This document shows positions 1-8,604 of a stretch of DNA of 64,000 nt, piece by piece (the stretch's first letter is position 1; each line of letters starts with the position of its first letter). The notes under the pieces were generated by a model that was not told where the DNA came from, ran no database searches, and saw nothing but the letters and a program-made list of their open reading frames with translations. Source of the DNA: Seriola aureovittata (Eukaryota > Chordata > Actinopteri > Carangiformes > Carangidae); NCBI RefSeq assembly GCF_021018895.1, contig NC_079373.1, positions 18,489,001 through 18,553,000 of the forward strand, given 5' to 3'. The translations under genes and the position numbers were made by a program.

Positions 1-1412
1 TGTTTTTCTTTCAAGTTAGTTTATTAGATCATGTATCTATAGCACACACAGTGAGTTTCTAAAAGTGAGAGCGAATGACATTGCCTGAGGCAGATTTCAA
101 ATTGTCTAGAGAGGAAAGCTTACTTTAGTGTAGGTGTGAGTCCTTTTCAAGGGTACTCAGCCAGTGTGCGACAGGGAAAGGTCACCTGTGTAGTCACCCC
201 CACAAGCAACTGCTCTTAATAGTGAGTAAATGGGTATTGGCAAATAGTCAGTGCTTTCAAGATGACTGTTTTCTTATCTGGCCAGGGATCTACAGAATAT
301 ATATAGGGTCTAAAGTAGGAACAGGGCTGAGGGTCAAATGGTGAGTGCAGCTAATATGGGTAGAGTAACAACTTCAAAATATGTGCAGGACACTAAGTCT
401 GAGGGGGAAAGAAAAAGAAACAAGCTACTGGTGAATAATGCTTGTTTAGTGTTTAAAATACATAATAGAAATGTACAACAAAGGATGCTGCTGATATATT
501 TTAATGAAGCTTACACCACAGAGGAAGAAGATCCTGTGATATTCTTATACTCTGTTTAAACTCAAACTAGTAGTGAGTGAGCGAGACAGCAGGGACTGTG
601 CATGCTGAATGAACGACCAGCAAATTTATTACAGCTAAATGTAGTTGTTTTAGTCCGTCACCCCACGCTGCCATTAAATGTCCCTGTGATTAGTGAGGCA
701 CACACAACCAACCTAATTATCCAATGCCGCAGACAAACCCTCTACATGATTACTAACAGTTTGCTTCTTATACTGCAATTATGTTCTTTGCAATGGCAAA
801 AAGGCTATGATTAAATAGATGTTCAGATGGCAATGTGCATTAATGTTTGGATGACAAAAACTAACCACATTAGATGCATCTCCGGAGTCCACGTGTTTCT
901 GTGATAAGTGCTTAAATGTTAAAATCAAAAGTCATGTTCAGGGCTGGTTGAAGTTGTGCCTTGCTGTGCAGGTACTGGGATATAATTTTCTGTCTTAAGA
1001 CTCACAACAGGCCTGAGAAATCCACCTTTACTCTGGAGTATATTTCGCTGTTAACAGAGCTGTTAAGGGCTTGAAGGCTGCAGCACCACAGAGAAGAAAC
1101 AGAAGCAAACTGGGTCAGATGACTGTGGTTGTGATTTCATGATGTCAGTAGCGGTAGAGAGAGAGGTGAGATGTGTGGAACAGTGTTAGACATGAGAAAA
1201 TTCAAGACAGTGTCTCTGTGTTGCTCTGCCGAGATCTTGTCTGATAAAAGTGCATATTGTCATAATTGTACAGGGACAATCAGTGTTTCTATATCCTATT
1301 ATAAGAGCATTATGGAGGTCTCTGTGGGGGGAGGTCGGGGGTTTTGGGAATGAAAGATTATGGGTTTTTCCAACCAGCAGGGGGCAGTGGAGCTGCAGCT
1401 GTGTATCTCTGT
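1..1412. other. Intergenic DNA, no gene seen
   Basis: This is AT-rich unique-looking sequence upstream of the kinase gene. The open frames here are short, lack recognisable domains and are not flanked by convincing splice signals. I recognise no repeat family or RNA gene. Confidence 0.5.
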
Positions 1413-1446
1413 ATGTGTGTGTGTGTGCGTGTGTGTGTGTGTGTGT
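1413..1446 (+). repeat. (GT)n microsatellite, imperfect
   Basis: A short GT tract is interrupted by one GC step. The Cys/Val-rich and His/Thr-rich open frames that run through it on both strands are simple-repeat artefacts. Confidence 0.9.
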
Positions 1447-1628
1447 CTGTGGAGAGAGCCTTATTCCCTCTGGTGAGAATTCCCTTCACAGCCTCACTCA
1501 TGGGCATTTCAGTGTACAACCAGCACACTGTAGTGACATTTGAAATGAACACCAGTCGACCACTGATCATGGTACATGAACATACTAGATAGTGGAACTT
1601 ATGTGTGTGTGTTTGAGTGTGTTTGCCC

Positions 1629-1631
<3 letters not shown>

Positions 1632-1667
<36 letters not shown>
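1632..1667 (+). repeat. (GT)n microsatellite
   Basis: This is a near-perfect GT tract of about 18 units in upstream intergenic DNA. Confidence 0.95.
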
Positions 1668-1668
<1 letters not shown>

Positions 1669-2427
1669 TCCCACTAATTTGCATACAGAAGTGGCAGAAG
1701 CTCAAGTGTTCCACACTCCAAAGTCCTCGTGCAGACTGGGAGACATGCAAGTGTCCTCCAGTGTCTGGATAATTATGAGACTTTATCTCCATGTACATGT
1801 GATCACAAGACACCTGCTCTGTGCTTTTAACAAACCTTCTTGTGTTACCTTCAAAGCCACATCTTTGTTAAGAATGTGGATCTGATTACCTTTTCAGTTC
1901 ATGATGCAACTTTTATTCCTTTGAGAATATCTGAGCAGACATATAGTCGCATTCACTCACACTTGCATGCACACAAACCTGCATGTGACGGATGGAAATG
2001 AGAGCCTCAGTGTCTGATATCTTCCTAGCAGAGACACATGTGAGAGTAACCTGTCCTATTGTTTCCCTCGGGTGCGACCCTCTTGATTCCCCCCCACTGT
2101 CTTTTGTGTCCGCTGTGTAAGTGATCTATATCGTGAGAAACAGCATCGCCTGAGCAGAATATGAGCAGTCTTTCACTTTCTCTCTTTTGTCCCTGATGCT
2201 TTTCTCCTTTCTTTTAATTGTCACTGCCCCTTTTCTTCCATTAGTCTCCATGCTGCACTCAAGCCAAGAAGTCTACATGACTCTCATATTTGTCAGGCGG
2301 TGGTCTGTTCCCGCCAAAATCCACCTTCATCGCCCTTTCATTCATTCCTCTCCTCTCCAGTTTCCTAAATGTTTGCAGATGAACACTAATAGTCTCCTCT
2401 GTTTGTGGATGACACGCTAATTAATCA

Positions 2428-2587
2428 AGCACACCATGCTGGCCAAACTGGTAACAGCCAACAGTTCCAGTACGCAGCTAGCTGGCAATAACCAGTTTGT
2501 ACAACCCTGAAGGGCTGTGACTTCATGTGTATGTGTTTGTGTGTGTAGCAGTTGTTCCTGGGTGGAAATACCATAATACTACATGAG
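2428..2587 (+). repeat. Unnamed dispersed repeat, copy A
   Basis: This stretch aligns over its whole length with 4625-4782 in the same orientation. Shared blocks include a core containing CAGTACGCAGCTAGCTGGCA, the block CCCTGAAGGGCTGTGA and a GTGTAGCAGTTGTT segment. Small substitutions and indels between the copies show an old dispersed element and not a recent tandem duplication. I see no tRNA-like A/B boxes, coding capacity or clear terminal repeats, so its class (SINE, MITE or other) is open. Confidence 0.75.
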
Positions 2588-2884
2588 TTTGTGTGTGTGC
2601 GTGTGTGTGTGTGTGTGTCAGTGCGGGGATGTGTATGTGCACACATTTAGAGTAAGGTAGTGTGTTTACAGCCCCCTGTTGCATTGGTCAGACTCTGATA
2701 CAAAGCTATTCATTATATGGTTGTATGGTGGAGATATTATGCAGTCTGGGCTCATGTCCAGAGGTTATTGGACTCCTGCCACACATTAAATATGTTCCAC
2801 TTTTTGGTAAACCTCTCCCTCTATCTCTCCCCTCCCTCTGTTTTTGTTTTCTCTCTAGCACACCTCATCTTTCATCACATCTTG

Positions 2885-2891
2885 CTCTCTC

Positions 2892-2922
<31 letters not shown>

Positions 2923-2928
2923 CCCTCT
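2885..2928 (+). repeat. (CT)n microsatellite
   Basis: This is a CT tract with two CCC interruptions. A pyrimidine-rich zone leads into it from about 2817. Confidence 0.9.
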
Positions 2929-4172
2929 AGCACACACATCTGACCAAAATAAACTAAACAATAATTTCTATTTAAAAAAAAAAAGTCTGGGCACTGTACA
3001 CTCAGTTCCATGAAATGATTGATTTTTAGTCATTACAGCATTGTTTAGTTTGATCGGTTGTTTGGAAAGGGACTATTAGTATGCAAATCCTGTGGAGTGT
3101 TAGCGCCCGCATTTGCAGCTGATTGCTATTTGGCCAATGGTAAATTTGTGTTATCTAACACAACACTTTGATAATTCTTGCCTTGCTGCTCCGCAAACAT
3201 CCAGAACAACAAGGAGCTGTTTTGAATTTTGCTCATCCTCTTGATTGAATTCTGCAGCTTGGTGGCTCTGTGTGTTAACACATGCACATAAACGCATGCA
3301 CACTAACACACGAGCTCAAACACAAACTAAGAAGACTTCTCATTAATTTTCTTTGCAGGAAAGAGGGAGAGAGGGATGTAGGCTGTGAAGAAGTGCAGAA
3401 GGATTGATGGGAAGCAGGGAGGTACAGGCAAGGTGATTAAAAACTCAAGCTACAGATGTTTCTGGAACACTTCAAAGTGGTACGCCTGCCAGTGCCAGAG
3501 CTGGGCATGATGCATTATTGAGATGGTGCCCACCTGGCACCTGCCGCTGACATCACATGCCCGGTCCACCTGGCACCATGCAGTCACGTGGGTGACACTC
3601 TGGGTCACACCTCCCTGCACAAACCCAGCTCCCGGTGTGATGAAGGGCGTCAGGGGAAACGGCACACATGCTCAACACAGACCTCAAAGGCACTAAACTG
3701 GGGCATGTGCAGTTTGTAAACTTAGCTTCATGAATGAAAAGTGAGGAGGCAGGAAATGTTCTTGTGAAGGATTGCGATGCATTTCCTCTCTTTGCTTGTG
3801 TTTTGAGTGAGAGTTGCTACATGTGAATATTTTCTCTCCTACCTACAGGATTTATGCTTTGAGTAGAATTTTACCTCGTCACTTAGCTTGCAAATGCCTG
3901 TTTAAATCTACAACACAGCACAGTTGTGTAATGTTTAAGCAATATTGTGTTTTGTCTGTATGTGCTGAGGGAAACCGAATGGCAATTTGATGATGCACTA
4001 CAACAATTTAATTTCTGATCAAGTCAATTAATGAAATAAAGAACAAGGAGAAACAGTAGAGTCCATATTATTAGGAATATTGAGATAAAACCTTGGGATT
4101 CTTTCAGGAATGTATTTGCCTTTGGAGTAGCCAACAGAGTGATGCAATTCTTGCTGCTTAATATTTCAGCAG
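2929..4172. other. Intergenic DNA, no gene seen
   Basis: No coding exon or repeat family was recognised. At 3080-3150 an octamer-like ATGCAAAT, a GCGCCC core and a CCAAT box fall close together in microsatellite-free sequence, so a regulatory element is possible but unsupported. Confidence 0.4.
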
Positions 4173-4191
4173 CCCCCCCCCCCCCCCCCCC
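4173..4191 (+). repeat. Poly-C tract (19 C)
   Basis: This is an uninterrupted run of 19 cytosines, which gives a G-run on the other strand. Such runs can fold into i-motif or G-quadruplex structures and are prone to length error in sequencing. Confidence 0.95.
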
Positions 4192-4624
4192 AAACCTTCT
4201 GTCGAAGAATATTTAGAGGTCACAAAGTGTGTTTGTAAGTGTGCATGAATATCTGTGTGTGTTTCTCCTGCATGTGTCCCCTGACACCTGTACTCTCTCA
4301 GGGTGTGAGGAACAGACAGAGGCCAGAGCCACAGTCACAGGTCTCAGACCAGTGGGGTGTGAAATGAATCAGAGGGCCAACACACTCTCCCCCTGCTGCA
4401 CACTCACACACAATCACTCTGTGATGTGTGTGCCAGAGAGGGGAAAGAAAGGAGAGCACTGGGAAAGGACAAAGACAGAAAGAAAGAACAAGGGGCAGAG
4501 ACATGAAACTCCTACACTGTGGTTCTTGACTGCGACAGCACCTCAGTAAATAAAGTCAGTATAAATATTTATGAACGCTTTTACACTTTCTGGTGAGAGA
4601 TGGTGTTTGGCGTAATGGTGGTTT

Positions 4625-4782
4625 AGCACACCGTGCTGGCCAAACCAATATCGGCCAACAGCTTCCAGTACGCAGCTAGCTGGCAATTACCACTTTGTAG
4701 CCTACAGCCCTGAAGGGCTGTGAGTTCACGTGTTTGTGTGTAGCAGTTGTTTTGTGTGGAAACACAGCAGTAATACAAGTGA
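4625..4782 (+). repeat. Unnamed dispersed repeat, copy B
   Basis: This is the second copy of the element at 2428-2587, in the same orientation and about 2.2 kb downstream. It begins at AGCACACC, as copy A does, and ends after a TAATAC/TAATACTAC-like segment. The two copies share nearly all of the central 100 bases. Confidence 0.75.
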
Positions 4783-5639
4783 AGCATTATTCCTTAATAG
4801 GAGTACTGCTTTTTCTGGAATTGATGGGAATTTGGAGGTGACGGAGCACATACACATATATACACTGCATACACAGAGTACATAGCAAATCCAGACCCAT
4901 CAATAAAAGAGGAAAAATCAACAGACATTAGAAGTAAAAAGTCCCCATCCGCTGAAAATGAATTTTACTTATTGTTTTTTTCACTTGGATGTTTGAGCTC
5001 CACCGTGCAGAATGGTGTATGTGCAGAATTTGACAGCTGAAGCAGTTTACACACTGATCTGCTGAAGGGTGAACGTTTCTCTGTGCTAACTTTAACTCTA
5101 AGTGAAACACGTGGACGTACCAAACGATTTTCTGATATCACAAGTTCTACTTAAGGCCAGTCATGGTCCAATGTGATGTGGAAACATCCAGTGCACATCC
5201 ATTGGTAATGTACTTTTCAGTGACACGTGTCCATTGGTTGAAGTTTTTAAATGAACAATGTTTGCATACTCATAGATTTTGGATCTGAGAGGTGTTAGAT
5301 GTGATTTTAAAAATCATTGATGAAATAACAGAATGTTGATGTGGAAATGACACACAATGAATCAGTCACAAATTTTTATGTTTTAAAACATGTCTGGAGT
5401 CGATCTTTAACAACAGGTGTCAACATATTAACACTGATTGAATTTGAACTGATGAAAAACTGAAGATAAATCATTAGTTTTTCCCCATAGTCACACAACT
5501 TATGAACGTGTTATTATGAACTCCATTATTCTTACATAAACTCAGTACCTTGACTATATGTGGCCCAAGACTCTCATGCTCACAACCTGCAACTCTTCTT
5601 CTGGAAAGAGCAAAGATGGTACAGCAACAAGAAACAGGG
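4783..5639. other. Intergenic DNA before the promoter, no gene seen
   Basis: This is AT-rich sequence without microsatellites or recognisable repeats. No exon-like open frame is present. It passes into the more GC-rich promoter region near 5640. Confidence 0.45.
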
Positions 5640-5669
5640 CGGTAGCATAAGAAGATATTCGGCTCTCTG

Positions 5670-5674
5670 ATTGG
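5670..5674 (-). promoter_or_regulatory. Inverted CCAAT box (NF-Y type)
   Basis: ATTGG on the + strand lies within CTGATTGGCTG, a good match to the NF-Y consensus. It is about 10 bases upstream of the TALE decamer and about 80-100 bases upstream of the probable transcription start. Confidence 0.55.
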
Positions 5675-5683
5675 CTGCGTCCG

Positions 5684-5693
5684 CTGTCAATCA
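5684..5693 (-). promoter_or_regulatory. PBX-PREP/MEIS decamer
   Basis: CTGTCAATCA on the + strand reads TGATTGACAG on the - strand. That is an exact match to the known decamer bound by PBX-PREP and PBX-MEIS heterodimers. The match and the nearby CCAAT box are seen directly; binding is inferred. Confidence 0.5.
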
Positions 5694-5706
5694 TTCCTGA
5701 CGGCTC

Positions 5707-5727
5707 GGCAGCACCTCCCACAGACGC
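5707..5727 (+). promoter_or_regulatory. Weak REST/RE1-like site
   Basis: GGCAGCACC followed by two bases and then CCACAGACGC resembles the 21-bp RE1 layout. The CAGCACC half and the ACAG core are kept, but several other positions do not match. REST silences many neuronal genes outside neurons, so the position is sensible, but the match is imperfect. Confidence 0.25.
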
Positions 5728-5754
5728 ACAGCGGCAGCACAGCTTCCACCGACA

Positions 5755-5793
5755 ATGATATTCAAGGCACTTGCGGCTCGTCTGCAGCGATAG
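5755..5793 (+). CDS. Possible upstream ORF in the 5' UTR, 12 codons
   Basis: An ATG with A at -3 opens a short frame encoding MIFKALAARLQR and then TAG. It ends 234 bases before the main ATG, so reinitiation at the kinase start would be possible. It exists in the mRNA only if transcription begins upstream of 5755, which is near the expected start. The peptide resembles nothing I know. Any role would be through translation control. Confidence 0.3.
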   Translation: MIFKALAARLQR

Positions 5794-6027
5794 GAGAAAA
5801 GAGGAGAGAAAGAGAGAACCTCACCTCCTCAAGCAGCGAGTGAGGTAGAGGAAAAGAGACAGAAAGCGACAGAGGAAAGAGCCAGAGGAAGAAGAGAAGA
5901 GGCTGTGGAGTTAATAAAAAAATAAAAAATCAAAAAAAGAGAGACAGCAGCGGCTTGGACCTCCAGCGAGGACTGTTTAATTGTCTGCGCTTTATTCCAA
6001 AGTGTTTAATTTGAACACAGATTCGAC
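5755..6027 (+). other. 5' UTR of the brsk2-like gene (approximate 5' end)
   Basis: The leader is purine-rich (GAGA-type) from about 5790 to 5910, then A-rich at 5911-5940, then mixed up to the start codon. An in-frame TAA at 6007-6009 closes the reading frame upstream of the ATG. Two AATAAA hexamers lie at 5913-5918 and 5921-5926. The 5' boundary is a guess, because no transcript evidence is available here. Confidence 0.6.
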
Positions 6028-6121
6028 ATGTCATCGTCCGGTAAAGACAACAGCGGTGCCCAACATGCCAATTACGTGGGACCTTACCGTTTGGAGAAGA
6101 CGCTCGGGAAAGGACAGACAG
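6028..6121 (+). CDS. brsk2: BRSK2-like (SAD family) serine/threonine kinase, coding exon 1
   Basis: BRSK/SAD kinases are AMPK-related enzymes activated by LKB1. In neurons they control axon-dendrite polarity and presynaptic function by phosphorylating targets such as tau. This exon encodes 31 residues plus the first base of codon 32. It holds a short leader starting [18 protein letters not shown], then [13 protein letters not shown], the first beta strand of the kinase and most of the GxGxxG ATP loop. The last loop glycine is split by the splice junction. The [16 protein letters not shown] block is a BRSK hallmark. The short GKD..GAQHA leader fits BRSK2 better than the longer Pro/His-rich leader of mammalian BRSK1. 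The start is supported by G at -3, an in-frame TAA 19 bases upstream (6007-6009) and the family's usual N terminus. Which teleost duplicate (a or b) this is cannot be told. All later exons lie outside the window. Confidence 0.88.
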
Positions 6122-6127
6122 GTTAGT
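6122..6127 (+). other. Splice donor of coding exon 1 (phase 1)
   Basis: The junction reads ACAG|GTTAGT, a good match to the vertebrate U1 consensus. It falls exactly where the reading frame leaves the conserved BRSK sequence. Codon 32 (Gly) is interrupted after its first base. Confidence 0.88.
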
Positions 6128-6351
6128 TGGGACAGCTTGTTCACTGCATCCCCTGTAATTGCACAATTTATTTTCGAAGCGCTCCGCAGCGAGTTGAAAT
6201 TTGGCCGGCTGGGTGTCTGCAGGTGATAGATAACTAACCGCTTAGTCACAAACACCTGCCCAGCCTGGTGGGGAATTTTGGGAGGTTGTTGTTATTTTTT
6301 TCGCCGGTGAACTGTCCATCTATATTTCAACACATTGGGACGAGAAGGGAG

Positions 6352-6376
6352 AGGGTGGGGGGGGGGTTTAGGTGGT
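6352..6376 (+). repeat. G-rich run with G-quadruplex potential
   Basis: A run of ten G is flanked by GGG and GG groups, 230 bases downstream of the exon 1 donor and on the transcribed RNA's sense strand. This could form a G-quadruplex in DNA or in nascent RNA. Confidence 0.5.
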
Positions 6377-6420
6377 GTTGCTTTACATTGGTTTGTTGGC
6401 TGTGCGTTGGCGTTGGACTG

Positions 6421-6422
<2 letters not shown>

Positions 6423-6483
<61 letters not shown>

Positions 6484-6485
6484 CG
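6423..6485 (+). repeat. (GT)n followed by (GC)n, Z-DNA-prone
   Basis: About 27 GT units pass directly into a short alternating GC block. Alternating purine-pyrimidine sequence of this kind adopts Z-DNA under negative supercoiling, as occurs behind RNA polymerase near a promoter. Confidence 0.9.
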
Positions 6486-6592
6486 TTTGTGTGTATCCAG
6501 GAGCAAACCAGCGTGGAAACCGTTCAACGCCAACAATGATGACAGTGCAACGGGTTATGAAAATCAACTTTTTGTGTCCTCACTCCCCTGTT

Positions 6593-6636
6593 TGTGTGTG
6601 TGCGCGCGCGTGTGTGTGTTTTGTGCGTGTGTGTGT
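6593..6636 (+). repeat. (GT)n with internal (GC)n block
   Basis: This is a second alternating purine-pyrimidine tract with a CGCGCGCG core, about 110 bases after the first. Confidence 0.9.
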
Positions 6637-6700
6637 CCTGTGATTGGAGCACAACGCCGTTAATCCCGATTTGCCTGATACATTGATCTATTCTTAGTCC

Positions 6701-6718
6701 GCAGGCAGGCAGGCAGGC
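6701..6718 (+). repeat. (GCAG)n tetranucleotide repeat
   Basis: Four and a half perfect units of GCAG lie in the intron. Confidence 0.85.
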
Positions 6719-7221
6719 GTTTCTCCTATAGGCTCTGACTGCAATACGTGGGTTTCCTCAGATATAGAGTAGAAGGTCCCACCTTGACAGATCACACCAC
6801 GAGCTGCTCACAGAGCTGGGAAATAAGAGCTACACTTATCTATATTCATACACCCCAGGGGATGTAACTGGGCTTCCTGAATAAGGAGCACATGCTTTAT
6901 CTCAGCGTAGATAGCAGTGACACTGCAGTTTGTCAAAGTTGCAATGCACATGTAGCCTATAATTTATGATAAAAGGGGTTTTCGTTCCACAGTATTTAAG
7001 GCTGTTTTAGGTGATGCATGTATGTTGGCTCGGCCTGTTTGTGTGTGAGTACTATGGTATAGTTGAGTGCTGTTGTCAGCATTGGTGACTGTACAATGAG
7101 AATCGTCTGCGGTCAAGTACATGCAGCCAGTGGAGCCATGTGAAACAGAGGCAGGCACAGCCCTGTGTAGGCAGACATGGCAGGAGAGATGCAGCATGTT
7201 TTGCAAGCTCACCACCCTTAA

Positions 7222-7277
<56 letters not shown>
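7222..7277 (+). repeat. (GA)n microsatellite
   Basis: This is about 28 GA units with one TA interruption. In the pre-mRNA it is a long purine tract that could act as a splicing-enhancer-like or GAGA-factor-like site. Confidence 0.95.
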
Positions 7278-7280
<3 letters not shown>

Positions 7281-8532
7281 TAGACTTTTCCTTCTCCTCT
7301 CCTCTACTCTCTGCTGAGAGATTTTCCTCCCATCTGTTGTCTAAAACGGCTACAATAGGCGTTACTTCCCCTACCCGGTCCAGCTGGTCATGCTGAGCAG
7401 CCGTGTGTGCGTGTAAATGTTTGTGCGTTCTCTCAGACAGTATGCTTTCTTGAAATATTCTCCTGGTCACTTCACTCACCTGGCCAGTCCCCAGCGGCCA
7501 TTAACAGAGTTTGTCTCTTCGCCCTCCCATGATGTCAGTGTATGTGTGTCTTCATAACTGGTGCCCCTCTTTGACTGTAAGGACATTTTGAATACACACA
7601 GTGTGTCTCCCACCAGAAATCCCTAATAAGAGTAAGATAACTGTAGTATGATAACTGTAGTACGATCTAAGGGAATTTAACATTTAACACAACAAACGCA
7701 ATGATAAAAACACCTTAGCTGGACTCCCTTTCTCCTGCGACTAATGTTTAATCATTTGTGTTTACAGGAGGATCTCTCACTAACAGCTAGACTCCGCTTT
7801 CTTTCAGGTAGCAGATCGCAGGAGTGTCTAATGGCTGTTTGTGGTGGTATAGAGCTTGCAGTAGTATGGTCTGTTGGGGACAGACGTTTAATGACATGGT
7901 GTCGCTGAGATCATCCACGCCTCAGGATGTATTTACGAGAATGTCCTGTGTAAGTGGAAGAGTATGTAGCTTGTGTCCTTGGAGCTCATGTCTGGTTATA
8001 TTAACTTTTAATTTGGAGAATTCTCACTGTGTTTCATGCAGGCGGGAAATTGTAATCATATAACACATATTCATTTTGAATGCTTTTGGCCTGGTTTTTG
8101 AATTACATTTTCATTTTACAAATGTGCAGCAATAACGGGGCCCAGCATTATGAGTGTGTGTGTGTTCCGTGTTAGAAAAATCATTTGCTTACTGGCGTCT
8201 GTGTAGCTGACCCGTGCCAAACCTATTCAGATTAATGACAGTGCATAAGATCCCATTCGCCCATTAACTATTCGTTAATCTGTCAGATCTCTTTCCCAGG
8301 CCCCACGGAAGGGGTTGGCCTGGCAACTGTAATCGCCCAATCGGCCGGGCTGGATCATGAGTGGCAGCTGGGACCATCCAGTGGGCTAAATCCCCCCGTG
8401 AGCTTTCCCAGGCTGTGGTTGGCTGGTATTATTAGATGGGAGAAAGCGGAAGGCCTCTGGTTGATCTGGCTGTCCTGCTCAGAGGAGTGGTGCTGTTCCG
8501 TGTTCATTAAGTGATTAGACCTTGTCCTGACA

Positions 8533-8535
<3 letters not shown>
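7278..8535. other. Intron, no further feature seen
   Basis: This is unique-looking sequence. No splice-flanked exon with protein similarity was recognised on either strand. Confidence 0.5.

Positions 8536-8602
<67 letters not shown>
8536..8602 (+). repeat. (CA)n microsatellite
   Basis: This is about 33 CA units. CA tracts in pre-mRNA bind hnRNP L. Confidence 0.95.

Positions 8603-8604
<2 letters not shown>

Larger units (their letters stand above)
5640..5754 (+). promoter_or_regulatory. Probable core and proximal promoter of the brsk2-like gene
   Basis: Base composition shifts from AT-rich to CpG-containing sequence just upstream of the purine-rich 5' UTR. The stretch holds an inverted CCAAT box (5670-5674), a TALE decamer (5684-5693) and a REST-like site (5707-5727). 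No TATA box is evident, which fits a neuronal kinase gene with a CpG-type promoter. The transcription start is not visible. The usual CCAAT spacing of 60-100 bases would put it at roughly 5735-5775. This is an inference from sequence alone. Confidence 0.55.

Noticed and set aside
1250..1885. Overlapping open frames with Cys-Val or His-Thr strings
   Set aside because: They run through (GT)n tracts on both strands and have no domain or exon context. The same applies to frames at 6268-6663, 15466-15727, 22098-22502, 29885-30253 and 62500-62830.
6964..7479. 171-codon frame on the - strand
   Set aside because: It is open because it crosses the (GA)n tract. The rest shows no recognisable protein and it has no supported start or splice sites.
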